Below, piece after piece: positions 24,163 to 32,909 of a DNA stretch of 39,039 nucleotides (its first letter is position 1; every line of letters begins with the position of its first letter). A program made the translations under genes and the position numbers. Source of the stretch: an uncultured bacterium (GTDB taxonomy: Bacteria > Bacillota_I > Bacilli_A > RFN20 > CAG-826); assembly GCA_949288485.1 (NCBI GenBank), contig CASEKC010000010.1:1-39039 (forward strand), given 5' to 3'. Under the pieces are notes generated by a model. The model worked only from the letters and a program-made list of their open reading frames with translations. It ran no database searches and was not told the origin of the DNA.

Positions 24163-25689
24163 TTATTCGTATTCAATTGTTGAAGGTGGTTTTGAAGTTA
24201 CATCATACAATACTCTATTGATTCCTTGAACTTCATTAACAATTCTATTAGCAATCTTAGCTAATATTTCATAATCCATTCGATAAAAATCAGCAGTCAT
24301 TCCATCGATTGATGTAACACATCTAATTGCAAGAGCGTAATTATAAGTTCGATTATCTCCCATTACACCGACACTTTTTAAATTGGTTAAAACACAAAAA
24401 TATTGCCAGATATCATTTGTTAAATTATTATTTTTAACTTCACTTCGTAAAATATAATCAGCATCTCTTAATAAATCTAACTTTTCTTTTGTAATTTCAC
24501 CAATAACTCTAATTCCTAACCCTGGTCCCGGGAATGGTTGACGATATAAAAATTCTTCATCTAAACCTAAAATTTTTCCAACTTCTCTTACTTGATCTTT
24601 ATATAAAGTTTTTAAAGGCTCAATTAATTTAAAGTTTAAATCTTTTGGTAATCCCCCAACATTATGGTGTGATTTTATTACTTTAGATATACCGCCTTTT
24701 CCAGATTCAACAATATCAGTATATAAAGTACCTTGTGCTAAAAAATCAACATCTTTATATTCTTCAGCAACTTGTTTAAAACAATCAATGAAAGTCTTAC
24801 CTATAATTTTTCTTTTTGTTTCTGGATCAGTTACTCCTTTTAATCTTTCTAAAAATAAATAACTAAAATCTTTTATTACTACATTTAAATGTAATTTTTT
24901 AACAAATCTTTCTTCAAGTTCTTCTTTTTCGAATTTTCTATTTAATCCATGATCAATAAAAACTGGAATTAAGTTATCACCAATAGCTCTATGTAATAAA
25001 AGAGCACAAACAGCACTATCAACTCCACCGCTAAGACCCAAAATGACTTTTTTATTTTTAACTTCTTCTTTAATTTCATTTACTTTTGTTTCAACAAAAT
25101 TGTCCATTTTAAAATCTCTTTTTGCTCCACAAATATCAATAAAATTCAAAAAGATCTCTTTAGAAAAATCTGTATTATTTACTTCTGGATGAAATAATAA
25201 TCCATATAAAGAATCTTTAAAAGAAAATCCAACAACTTCTTTATTTGAATTTGTTGCAATAATTTTTACATCATTATTATTTTCAAAAGTTACACTATCT
25301 GAATGAGACATCCAGGCATTAAATAAAGAAGGTAAATCTTTAAAAATAGGCGAAGAATTATCTACACTAATTAAACTTCTTCCATATTCACTATTTTTTG
25401 CTTTATTAATTTTTCCTTTTAAAAAGAAAGAAAGTAATTCCATTCCATAACATATACCTAAAATAGGTAAATTTAGTTTTAATAAATCCTTATTAAAGCT
25501 TAAAGAGGATGAAGAAACGGAATCAAAACCACCACTTAATATAATTCCTTTTAAATCTTTAATTTTTAAAGCATCTTCATATGAAAATGTAGAAGGATAT
25601 AAATAAGATTCAACATTTAAATCTCTTAATCTTCTTACAATTAATTCGTTATATTGACTTCCATAGTCTATTACAATGATTTTATCCAT
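24163..25689 (-). CDS. guaA: GMP synthase (glutamine-hydrolysing)
   Basis: Converts XMP to GMP using glutamine and ATP. The 508-residue protein has an N-terminal class I amidotransferase domain with C80 in GICYGME and H167/E169 in LLFHPEV. The ATP-pyrophosphatase domain has the P-loop GLSGGVDSAV (218-227). The C-terminal dimerisation domain has HHNVGGLP, RQPFPGPGLGIRV and the terminal DVTSKPPSTIEYE. The amidotransferase motif has Glu where Gln is usual (CYGMQ). No purine riboswitch was seen upstream; instead an (AT)9 repeat abuts the start codon. Confidence 0.96.
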   Translation of the reverse strand: MDKIIVIDYGSQYNELIVRRLRDLNVESYLYPSTFSYEDALKIKDLKGIILSGGFDSVSSSSLSFNKDLLKLNLPILGICYGMELLSFFLKGKINKAKNSEYGRSLISVDNSSPIFKDLPSLFNAWMSHSDSVTFENNNDVKIIATNSNKEVVGFSFKDSLYGLLFHPEVNNTDFSKEIFLNFIDICGAKRDFKMDNFVETKVNEIKEEVKNKKVILGLSGGVDSAVCALLLHRAIGDNLIPVFIDHGLNRKFEKEELEERFVKKLHLNVVIKDFSYLFLERLKGVTDPETKRKIIGKTFIDCFKQVAEEYKDVDFLAQGTLYTDIVESGKGGISKVIKSHHNVGGLPKDLNFKLIEPLKTLYKDQVREVGKILGLDEEFLYRQPFPGPGLGIRVIGEITKEKLDLLRDADYILRSEVKNNNLTNDIWQYFCVLTNLKSVGVMGDNRTYNYALAIRCVTSIDGMTADFYRMDYEILAKIANRIVNEVQGINRVLYDVTSKPPSTIEYE

Positions 25690-25705
25690 ATATATATATA
25701 TATAT
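25688..25705. repeat. (AT)9 microsatellite at the guaA start codon
   Basis: Nine AT units run directly into the guaA ATG. AGGGGG (25714-25719 region, minus strand) is the only Shine-Dalgarno-like sequence and is separated from the ATG by the repeat plus a short A-rich run (about 24 nt). Changes in repeat number would shift this spacing. Confidence 0.7.
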
Positions 25706-25724
25706 TTTTTATACCCCCTAAATT

Positions 25725-26603
25725 TTATATTAAATTTTTAATTTCTAAAGATACCGCACTATCACTTAAAAGTGTTAAATAAGCCATTTTTATTCCTAAT
25801 TCAACACCTTCATCTAAGCTTAAATCATTAATTAAGGAATGAAGTATTCCACTAAATAATGCATCTCCACATCCAGTAGTATTTTTAATATTTCTCAATC
25901 TTTTTACTTCTTTTCTTTTTTTGTTTCGATTATCTAAATATAAAACATCGTCACTACCTTGCGATATAACTAAATTCTTAACTCCTTCAACTAAAAATTT
26001 ATCAAGTAAAATTTCATCATCAGAATTAGTGTCTAATAATGTTTTAGCTTCATAATTATTACATTTTAATAAATAAATTTTATCTAAATAAGGTAAAAAC
26101 TTTTTAATCTTTAAATTTGATACTGCTTCAACAATTATTTTTTTATCATTAAAATTTTTAAAAATATACTCAATACATTCTTCATTCAAATTACCATCAA
26201 TAATTAAAAAATCTGATGAAGATAAAATATTTTCGTTTTCTTTTAAAAATGATAAATTTAACGATTCAAAAATCTCATTATCAGTTAATCCACAAATCAT
26301 ATCGTTATCATTATCATTTAAACATAAATAAATAGCGCTATTTTTATTAGTTTTTGGTGAAATAACAGTTATATTATTATTTTCAAGTTCTTCTTTATTT
26401 TTTAAACCGTATAAATCATTACCTATTGGCGTTAAAAAAATACATTTATTATTTAATAATCCTAATGAATAAGCGACATTTCTCATTACTCCCCCAAAAG
26501 ATATTTTTATAGTACCGGCATTTTTATTTTTTAATACAAATCGATCTTTTGAAGTAGCAATATAATCAACTGTACTTGCCCCAATTAAACAAACTTTTTT
26601 CAT
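25725..26603 (-). CDS. psuK: PfkB-family kinase, probable pseudouridine kinase
   Basis: The 292-residue ribokinase-like protein aligns by eye best with PsuK of E. coli. It has the N-terminal GAS-TVDYIA, GTIKISFGGVMRNVAYSLGLL (PsuK: GKIKFTPGGVGRN), the IGNDLYG segment, and the PfkB signature NTTGCGDALFSGIL with the catalytic Asp. PsuK makes pseudouridine 5'-phosphate; the partner PsuG glycosidase is not in this window. The start was moved to MKKVCLIGAS at 26603, since the 15-residue upstream extension to 26648 lacks a ribosome site and runs into the divergent promoter. It is divergent from a GPH transporter that could supply the nucleoside. Adenosine-like or other nucleoside kinase activity is the alternative. 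Confidence 0.65.
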   Translation of the reverse strand: MKKVCLIGASTVDYIATSKDRFVLKNKNAGTIKISFGGVMRNVAYSLGLLNNKCIFLTPIGNDLYGLKNKEELENNNITVISPKTNKNSAIYLCLNDNDNDMICGLTDNEIFESLNLSFLKENENILSSSDFLIIDGNLNEECIEYIFKNFNDKKIIVEAVSNLKIKKFLPYLDKIYLLKCNNYEAKTLLDTNSDDEILLDKFLVEGVKNLVISQGSDDVLYLDNRNKKRKEVKRLRNIKNTTGCGDALFSGILHSLINDLSLDEGVELGIKMAYLTLLSDSAVSLEIKNLI

Positions 26604-26674
26604 AAAATTTAAAATAACAAAAGAATTATATGAAAAAATTAATAACAATTCTATATAAATAAGGTGATATAAGT

Positions 26675-26687
26675 TATAATTTTAGAC
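26675..26687 (+). promoter_or_regulatory. -10 box of the GPH transporter gene, leaderless start
   Basis: Perfect TATAAT (26675-26680) followed by TTTAGAC and the ATG at 26688. The 7-nt distance and the sequence around it match the pit promoter (TAAAAT-TTTAGTC-ATG). AAGGTGAT is 20 nt from the ATG, too far for a Shine-Dalgarno. The -35 is weak. Confidence 0.5.
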
Positions 26688-28226
26688 ATGGAAAAATATA
26701 AAATATTTAGAACATTCAAAGGTGACCTAGCACCGAAGTCAACTATTTTTGGCTTTTCATTTGTTTCGACTTTTAGAGATGCTTTATTACAGTTTGTTTC
26801 ATTGTTTTTGCTTTTATATGTTCAATTCGCTTCTCCTCTAGGACAAGAAGACGTTTCTACATATGAAAACATGTACCTAATTATTACAATTGGTGTGGCT
26901 TTAATTAAAATAATTTCGGGTTTACTTGCACCACTTACCTCATTTTTAATTGAAAAATCCCATTTTAAAATGGGCAAGTATCGTCCATTCCTACTTTTTG
27001 GAGCAATTATTACATCGATTTTTTATTTCTTAATGTTCTTTACACCATTTAATGGCTATTTATATGTAGCATTATTTCTACTTTTTGTTTTATTACAAGA
27101 ACTAACATATCAATTAAACGATATTGCCTTTTGGGGATTTTTACCATCATTAGCAAGTGATGAAGTAAAAAGAGCAAAAATTTTATCTTTATTAAACTTT
27201 TTTATTGCTATAGGAACTTATACAATTTGTGCAATTTCTCCACTATTAACAACTGGTGATGCAAAAAGAAATTTAACAATTGTCGCTGTAATAGTTGGTT
27301 TATTTTATTTAATAACCCAGATCGTTTTTTCATTATTTTTCATGAAAGAAAAAGAAGAAAGTACATCTTCTAAAGATGATTTTAAATTAAAAGATAGTTA
27401 TATTCCTCTTTTTAAAGATAAACAAATTTTACTTGTAATTGTTGCTTTCCTTTTACAATTCGCTGCTCAATTCACAATTATAGGAAATAGCGCAAATTAT
27501 TTTTATTATAACTATGGATATGGCTCTTTTTCTTCAACTCCTTTAGAAGGAGCTTTATTAAGCGGTGGAGTTATGTCTTTTATTTTTTCTCTTGTCTATG
27601 GAGTTGGTTTTATTTTAGCAATGGTTCTTTATCCAGTTATGGCTAGAAAATTATCTAAGAAAAAGATGTTAATTATTGCTTTAATTTGTTTAACGATTGG
27701 CTATTTATATATGTTTTTCTTTGGTTTTAATAAAGGATTTGAAATTTCTTTATTTGTTGTAGGTTTATTTACCTTCTTCTTTCAAGGTCTCGTTTATCTA
27801 ATTTTTACAATTAATTGTACTAATATTGTTGAATATCACCAGTATTATTATAAAAAGAGAATTGCTTCTAGCGTTGCATCTTATAAATTTTTATCTGTCA
27901 AATTCGCTAATGGCTTACAAACAATTCTTCTCTATATTTTCCTTTTAGTTTCTTCTTTATTTGGTTTAAATAGCTCCATTTCAAATATTGAAGCTTTATT
28001 TAATACTCATCAAATTGATGAAATTACTAAAAATGAAATGATTTTAGAAAATATTTTATCTACAACCAATCTTTCAACGTCTTTAATTATTTATCGAGTA
28101 GGATTTGTATTAATTCCTTTATTATTTCTTATAATAGGTATAGTTATAACAATAAAATTCGTTAAAATATTAGATGAAAACACTTATGAAAATATTAAAA
28201 ATGAACTAACAAAAAATCCTAACTAA
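26688..28226 (+). CDS. GPH-family (MFS_2) sugar/nucleoside cation symporter
   Basis: The 512-residue membrane protein has about 12 hydrophobic segments. Features of the glycoside-pentoside-hexuronide:cation symporter family include the N-terminal DALLQFVSLFLLLYV, the loop SHFKMGKYRPFLLFGAI and a central KDKQILLVIVAFLLQ. The divergent PsuK-like kinase suggests a nucleoside or pentoside substrate; that is inferred from context only. The stop codon lies inside the loop of a bidirectional terminator hairpin shared with proS. Confidence 0.82.
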   Translation: MEKYKIFRTFKGDLAPKSTIFGFSFVSTFRDALLQFVSLFLLLYVQFASPLGQEDVSTYENMYLIITIGVALIKIISGLLAPLTSFLIEKSHFKMGKYRPFLLFGAIITSIFYFLMFFTPFNGYLYVALFLLFVLLQELTYQLNDIAFWGFLPSLASDEVKRAKILSLLNFFIAIGTYTICAISPLLTTGDAKRNLTIVAVIVGLFYLITQIVFSLFFMKEKEESTSSKDDFKLKDSYIPLFKDKQILLVIVAFLLQFAAQFTIIGNSANYFYYNYGYGSFSSTPLEGALLSGGVMSFIFSLVYGVGFILAMVLYPVMARKLSKKKMLIIALICLTIGYLYMFFFGFNKGFEISLFVVGLFTFFFQGLVYLIFTINCTNIVEYHQYYYKKRIASSVASYKFLSVKFANGLQTILLYIFLLVSSLFGLNSSISNIEALFNTHQIDEITKNEMILENILSTTNLSTSLIIYRVGFVLIPLLFLIIGIVITIKFVKILDENTYENIKNELTKNPN

Positions 28227-28245
28227 TTCGGTTAGGATTTTTTTT
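28211..28245. terminator. Bidirectional terminator between the transporter gene and proS
   Basis: Arms AAAAAATCCTAAC/GTTAGGATTTTTT with a 7-nt loop that contains the transporter stop codon. It gives U-tracts on both strands for the two convergent genes. Confidence 0.87.
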
Positions 28246-28259
28246 ATAAATCAATTATA

Positions 28260-29687
28260 TTAATATGCTTTTGCAAAATAAATTACATATTTTGCTTTTT
28301 TACCACATACTGGGCAAACATCATCAAAAGCTGTTTGATCAAATGGCATACATCTAGAAGTAGCGTTTGTATCTTCTTTAATTTTATTTTCGCATTCTTC
28401 ATCACCACACCACATCATCTTAGCATATCCGCCTTTATTGACTACTTCTTTTAATTCTTCATAAGTATGGACTTCTTTAATATTAGCAAGTAAATTTTTA
28501 AATGCAGCTTGATACATTTCTTCATGGATTTTCTTTAATAATCTATTAACTTCGTTAGTTACATCATCAATAGAAATTTGTTCTTTACTTCCATCATTTC
28601 TTTTAACAATTGTTAAAACATTATTTTGAATATCGCGAGGACCAATTTCAATACGTAATGGAACACCTTTAACTTCATATTCAGCAAATTTCCAACCAGG
28701 TGTTTTATCACTATCATCAAGTTTAACACGGATACCACTTTTTTTAAGTTCGTCAAATACTTCGTGACATTTTTTCATAACACCTTCTTTAGCAATTTGA
28801 ATAGGAACGATAACTGCTTGAGTTGGTGCAACAAATGGAGGTAAAACAAGCCCATTATCATCACCATGTACCATGATAATAGCACCTAATAATCTAGTTG
28901 AAACACCCCATGATGTTTGATAAGGATTTTTAATTTTTCCATCTTTATCTAAATATTGGACTCCAAATGCTTTTGAAAAGCCATCTCCAAAATAATGAGT
29001 CGTTCCACTTTGAAGTGCCTTTCCATCATGCATTAAAGCTTCGATTGAATAAGTTTCTAAAGCACCAGCAAATTTTTCTTTTTCAGTTTTTTTGCCCTTA
29101 ACAAAAGGAATAGCTAATAAATCTTTTCCTAAATTGTCATAAATTTCAAGCATCTTTAATGTTTCTTCTTTAGCTTCAACTTCACTAGCATGCATTGTAT
29201 GTCCTTCTTGCCAAAGAAATTCACTACCTCTTAAAAATGGACGTGTAGTTTTTTCCCATCTAACAACTGAGCACCATTGGTTGTATTTTTTTGGTAAATC
29301 ACGATAAGATGAAATAATATGAGCATAGTGATCAGTAAAAACACATTCACTAGTTGGTCTAATAATTAATGGATCAGGAATTTCATTTCCCCCACCTAAA
29401 GTTGCAACCAAACATTCTGGAGCAAAACCTTCAATATGATCTTTTTCTTTTTGGAATAAAGATTGAGGGATTACTAAAGGCATATAAACATTTTCGTGAC
29501 CAGTTTCTTTAAATTCTTTATCAAGATAATTTTGAATATTTTCCCAAATAGCATAACCGTATGGTCTATAAATAATAAAACCTTTTGTAGATGTATAATC
29601 CATTAATTCAGCTTTTTTACAAACATCAGTATACCATTGAGCAAAATCTTCATCTCTTGGAGTAATACTTTTATTTTTAATATCCAT
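28260..29687 (-). CDS. proS: Prolyl-tRNA synthetase, archaeal/eukaryal-type (ProS type 3)
   Basis: Charges tRNA-Pro. The 475-residue class IIa synthetase has motif 1 around RPYGYAIWENIQ, motif 2 with RWEKTTRPFLRGSEFLWQEGHT and motif 3 with GVPLRIEIGPRD. It has no bacterial-type editing (INS) insertion. The C-terminal zinc-binding-like module has CGDEEC and CPVCGKK, and the protein ends in the aromatic ...AKAY tail typical of the archaeal/eukaryal type. This form is shared by mycoplasmas and several Firmicutes. An AAAGGA ribosome site precedes the ATG. Confidence 0.95.
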   Translation of the reverse strand: MDIKNKSITPRDEDFAQWYTDVCKKAELMDYTSTKGFIIYRPYGYAIWENIQNYLDKEFKETGHENVYMPLVIPQSLFQKEKDHIEGFAPECLVATLGGGNEIPDPLIIRPTSECVFTDHYAHIISSYRDLPKKYNQWCSVVRWEKTTRPFLRGSEFLWQEGHTMHASEVEAKEETLKMLEIYDNLGKDLLAIPFVKGKKTEKEKFAGALETYSIEALMHDGKALQSGTTHYFGDGFSKAFGVQYLDKDGKIKNPYQTSWGVSTRLLGAIIMVHGDDNGLVLPPFVAPTQAVIVPIQIAKEGVMKKCHEVFDELKKSGIRVKLDDSDKTPGWKFAEYEVKGVPLRIEIGPRDIQNNVLTIVKRNDGSKEQISIDDVTNEVNRLLKKIHEEMYQAAFKNLLANIKEVHTYEELKEVVNKGGYAKMMWCGDEECENKIKEDTNATSRCMPFDQTAFDDVCPVCGKKAKYVIYFAKAY

Positions 29688-29704
29688 ATAATAATTCCTT
29701 TCTT

Positions 29705-31456
29705 TTATTTCGTAATATTAATTAATTTTTTAGTGGTTTTCTTATCAAGTGGAGTAATCATCGGCGAGAAATCTTGGATGATATTGCTTGAGAAGTATTG
29801 AATGCCCGAACGATATAATAATTCAATTTCAGAAAAAGAACGAGCATTAATTTCAATAATCGGCTTTTTATAAGAAACAAGTTTCTCTAATAATGCGTGT
29901 GCACTAATAAAAGTTTTAGAGTCCGCTTTAACATTTTCTTCTAATTCACAATCAACAAAGAACATATCAATAGATTCATATAATTCTTTTTTAATTTGGA
30001 ATTCACCTTCTCTAATAAGCAATCCAACCTCATATCCTTTTAATTGAACCTTTTTAATCGTTTCGTAAGCAATATTTAAATCTTCTAAATCTAAAAATTC
30101 GTTAATATCAAGTAAAAATACAATGTGTGATTCTTTTAAATGAGTTATTCTTGTTGCTTGATCAAGCGTGGCGTCTAGTTCACCATAATTAATCGGGATA
30201 ATCAGTTTAGAGAAATAATTTTCTCTTGCATTGTAATAGGGCGGAACACATTCTTTCATACATAAAGAGAGAATTCCTTTACATTGATTAAATTGTTTTC
30301 CTGCTTTTTTTAACATTTCAATATTTTTAAACATGTTACTTTTAACTTTAAAATCAACAAAATAACCATAGTTAAGAATACGATCTTCTTTGATTTGAAT
30401 AATAGAGCGGAAATTAGCTTCTATTCCTCTTCTAGAAATAACTGAATGGAATTCATTTTTAACATTATCTAAAGCATTGTTTAAATTTTCTTCTTTTCTA
30501 TATAAAGTGCACTCTAGATTCCTATCAAAATTATCGCCAATATATTGATACAAAGAATTATACATTGTATCGAATGAATGCGATAAATCTGATACAACTC
30601 CTCCAACTACAGTGTATTTATAGAAGTTTAAAAGACCAAATCCTTCCATTGTTTCATTAATTTTCTTATAAATTGTTTTTAAATTTGCTTTTGTTTGAGC
30701 GATTGTAACAAAGTTTTTATCTAATAATCCTATTTCAAACTTATTTGGATTTTTAAAATAAAAGGAAATGTTGTTTTTATCTAAAATACTATAAAGTCCA
30801 TCAATAATTAATAATTTTACATATGTTTCATTGAAAATAGATTCCACACTTTCTTTCTTTTGGAAAGAGATTACATAAGAAGAACCTTTTGCAAAGAAAC
30901 CATCTTCATAACTTTTTTTAATTTCACTTAATTCATAACTAATTTTTTTAACTCTTTTTTTAGCTTTATAATCATTTGTTGGAAAATGAGAAAGCTTATG
31001 TGTTTCTAAAAAAATCAACTCATCATTTGAATCTATCGCAACAATCTTTAAAGCAATTTTTTTATATAACGTATTAATCTTTACATCGGCAAATGTAAAT
31101 AAACCAACAGCGTAAGGTTGAAAACTATCAAAATCTTCACGATTTAAATTTTCTATTAACCAATTTTTAACATTATTTTGTTCTTCACTTGAAAATTGAG
31201 ACAAAAAATCAACAAATGTTTCATTTTTATATGATCCTAAATCACGAGAATTATATTTTAAAACTTTTTGATTTCGTAAATTTATAACATAATAAAAAGA
31301 AGAATTATGCTCTTCTAAATACTTTTTCTTGTTACGTTTAATAGAAAATTTAAAAGAAAAAATCGTTATAAAAAGTACGAAAACTAATAAAATTACTAAA
31401 ACAATGAAAAATACTGTAAACGAAGAAACATCAATTGCGAAATAATGAGTGTTCAT
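29705..31456 (-). CDS. Membrane protein with degenerate GGDEF and EAL domains
   Basis: The 583-residue protein has one N-terminal membrane segment (about 13-36), a PAS-like stretch (about 50-155), a GGDEF-like fold (about 190-315) and an EAL-like fold (about 330-575). The position of GGDEF reads NPNKF (236-240, in FYFKNPNKFEIGLL). EAL reads FVD (in NYGYFVDF), the catalytic Glu of the lelE strand is Leu (FLLD), DDFG reads REGEF, and the AEGVE position reads EINARS. Neither cyclase nor phosphodiesterase activity is therefore expected; a nucleotide-sensing or scaffolding role is possible. Domain calls are by fold pattern, not by search. A palindrome overlaps its -10 box, and proS follows 17 nt downstream. 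Confidence 0.65.
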   Translation of the reverse strand: MNTHYFAIDVSSFTVFFIVLVILLVFVLFITIFSFKFSIKRNKKKYLEEHNSSFYYVINLRNQKVLKYNSRDLGSYKNETFVDFLSQFSSEEQNNVKNWLIENLNREDFDSFQPYAVGLFTFADVKINTLYKKIALKIVAIDSNDELIFLETHKLSHFPTNDYKAKKRVKKISYELSEIKKSYEDGFFAKGSSYVISFQKKESVESIFNETYVKLLIIDGLYSILDKNNISFYFKNPNKFEIGLLDKNFVTIAQTKANLKTIYKKINETMEGFGLLNFYKYTVVGGVVSDLSHSFDTMYNSLYQYIGDNFDRNLECTLYRKEENLNNALDNVKNEFHSVISRRGIEANFRSIIQIKEDRILNYGYFVDFKVKSNMFKNIEMLKKAGKQFNQCKGILSLCMKECVPPYYNARENYFSKLIIPINYGELDATLDQATRITHLKESHIVFLLDINEFLDLEDLNIAYETIKKVQLKGYEVGLLIREGEFQIKKELYESIDMFFVDCELEENVKADSKTFISAHALLEKLVSYKKPIIEINARSFSEIELLYRSGIQYFSSNIIQDFSPMITPLDKKTTKKLINITK

Positions 31457-31458
31457 AC

Positions 31459-31481
31459 AATTTAGTATTATATACTAAATT
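31459..31481. promoter_or_regulatory. Palindromic operator over the -10 of the GGDEF-EAL gene
   Basis: Perfect 10-bp arms AATTTAGTAT/ATACTAAATT with a 3-nt centre. The minus-strand -10 TATAAT (31467-31472) lies at its centre and the ATG is 10 nt downstream of the -10. A weak -35 TTTAAA lies 17 nt upstream. It is positioned to block polymerase binding; the regulator is unknown. Confidence 0.6.
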
Positions 31482-31560
31482 TATGTTTTTTTAAAACATC
31501 GCTATAAATTTGAGTTAAAAATTAGATAAAATTAATGTAATATATTAAACGTAAGAAAAA

Positions 31561-31648
31561 GGAGAAATACCCAAGAGGCTGAAGGGGTTGGTTTCGAAAA
31601 CCAATAGGAGGAATACTCGCAGGGGTTCAAATCCCCTTTTCTCCGCCA
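31561..31648 (+). tRNA. tRNA-Ser (anticodon CGA)
   Basis: An 88-nt class II tRNA starts GGAGAAA and ends TTTCTCC-G-CCA, with CCA encoded. The anticodon stem TTGGT/ACCAA encloses TTCGAAA, giving anticodon CGA for UCG. The long variable arm TAGGAGGAATACTCGC follows, and the T arm is AGGGG-TTCAAAT-CCCCT. It is a single tRNA gene with its own terminator. Confidence 0.97.
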
Positions 31649-31663
31649 ATTAATTAATATTTA

Positions 31664-31690
31664 AAAAAGTCCGAAACTTTCGGACTTTTT
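31664..31690. terminator. Bidirectional terminator between tRNA-Ser(CGA) and yitT
   Basis: Arms AAAAAGTCCGA/TCGGACTTTTT with a 5-nt loop, ending the plus-strand tRNA gene and the convergent YitT-family gene (its stop codon overlaps the right arm edge). Confidence 0.87.
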
Positions 31691-32765
31691 ATTTAATTGG
31701 TTTTCTATAAAATTTACCATAAACTTGCTCGGCACTTAATACATTTATAAAGCAAGATGGATCTGCTTGTTTAGCAATACGAATAACTTTTTTACGTTCA
31801 TTTTTTCTAATAGTAACCATAATTATGAAAACTTCATTTCCAGTATAGCCGCCTTTTCCTTCAATAACGGTACAACCATGAGGAATATTCGACATAATTA
31901 CCTGCGATAAATTCGCATCTTTAGAAATAATTTGTAATGATAATTTTTTGTTAGAAATATTTATCGTATCAACAACAACCGTTGTTAAAATCATATAAAG
32001 GAATGTATACATGAAAATAATTGCTTGTTGAGAAATTGGAACAGGTGAAAAATGAACTCCATCAACAACTCCTCCACTTAAACAAGATAATACTGAAAAT
32101 AAAGATACAATGAAAAAATTAATTATTGCACTATAAATTCCAACTCCAGTTGATTTTTTCTCGCTTATATAATAAGCAATAATATCAATTCCACCACAAG
32201 TTGATTCAATTAAATAACTTAAAGCTGTTGCTGCTCCAGTACATAAACCCGCAAAAAGAATTCTTGCAACAGGTTGATTAAAAACTGCTTCCGAAATTTC
32301 AGTAATAAAATCACCAGCATTATTAGGTAAAACAATACCAAATACTGTAACAAAAATAACATTTATTAAACTTAATAATGCGAATTTTTTACCTATTTTA
32401 AAGTAAGCTAATAATAAAAGTGGAATATTTACAACAAAGTAAGCAACGAAATTTGTAACGTAAGAATTAAATGGATCAACAATAAATTCAAAACCAAGTA
32501 ATCGACATATTTGGACTACGGATTGAGAAATACCACTCGCTCCAGATGAAGCAAGTGTTAAAAATACTCCATTTTCATGAATTAAACTAGGGTCAGAAAA
32601 AGCTTGGTAATTTGGTTGAATAAAACATTTAAAACCAAAAGAAAAACAAATTGCACTTATTGCTGTAACAATGATTGCATAAGTATAATTAATAGCACCT
32701 TTTTGAAAAGGATGATCATAAAAATAGTTATTAACTTTTTTCTTAAAGCGATTCCAGTAATACAT
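31689..32765 (-). CDS. YitT family membrane protein (DUF161/DUF2179)
   Basis: The protein has about 358 residues, with five to six hydrophobic segments in the first 260 and a soluble C-terminal DUF2179 domain (about 275-358, with GCTVIEGKGGYTGNEVFIIMVTI). ESTCGGIDIIAYYISEKKSTGVG is the typical YitT segment. The function of this Firmicutes family is not established. A longer frame could begin at a TTG at 32801, but there is no ribosome site there. The promoter TTGTTT-N17-TATATT (32773-32801) ends 7 nt before the ATG at 32765, so that ATG (MYYWNRFKKK) was chosen. An ATG two codons upstream is the alternative. Confidence 0.85.
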   Translation of the reverse strand: MYYWNRFKKKVNNYFYDHPFQKGAINYTYAIIVTAISAICFSFGFKCFIQPNYQAFSDPSLIHENGVFLTLASSGASGISQSVVQICRLLGFEFIVDPFNSYVTNFVAYFVVNIPLLLLAYFKIGKKFALLSLINVIFVTVFGIVLPNNAGDFITEISEAVFNQPVARILFAGLCTGAATALSYLIESTCGGIDIIAYYISEKKSTGVGIYSAIINFFIVSLFSVLSCLSGGVVDGVHFSPVPISQQAIIFMYTFLYMILTTVVVDTINISNKKLSLQIISKDANLSQVIMSNIPHGCTVIEGKGGYTGNEVFIIMVTIRKNERKKVIRIAKQADPSCFINVLSAEQVYGKFYRKPIK

Positions 32766-32772
32766 CGCCATT

Positions 32773-32801
32773 AATATACTCAAATTAAAAGATAAAAACA
32801 A
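32773..32801 (-). promoter_or_regulatory. yitT promoter, leaderless start
   Basis: Minus-strand -35 TTGTTT (32796-32801), a 17-nt spacer and a -10 TATATT (32773-32778), 7 nt before the chosen ATG. No Shine-Dalgarno is present. Confidence 0.5.
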
Positions 32802-32909
32802 TAAAATTTTAAGTTGTTACTTCAAACTTCTTATCATATATAACGCATATATAAAAATACTATATTTTTTTGTTTCATTAGTTTATAATTTTAAAGAAAT
32901 TCGATACCC

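Noticed and set aside
25690-25724. Purine riboswitch before guaA
   Set aside because: The spacer is too short (35 nt) and is mostly an AT repeat.
32766-32801. TTG start for the YitT gene
   Set aside because: No ribosome site precedes it and it overlaps the -35 of a promoter that fits the downstream ATG.
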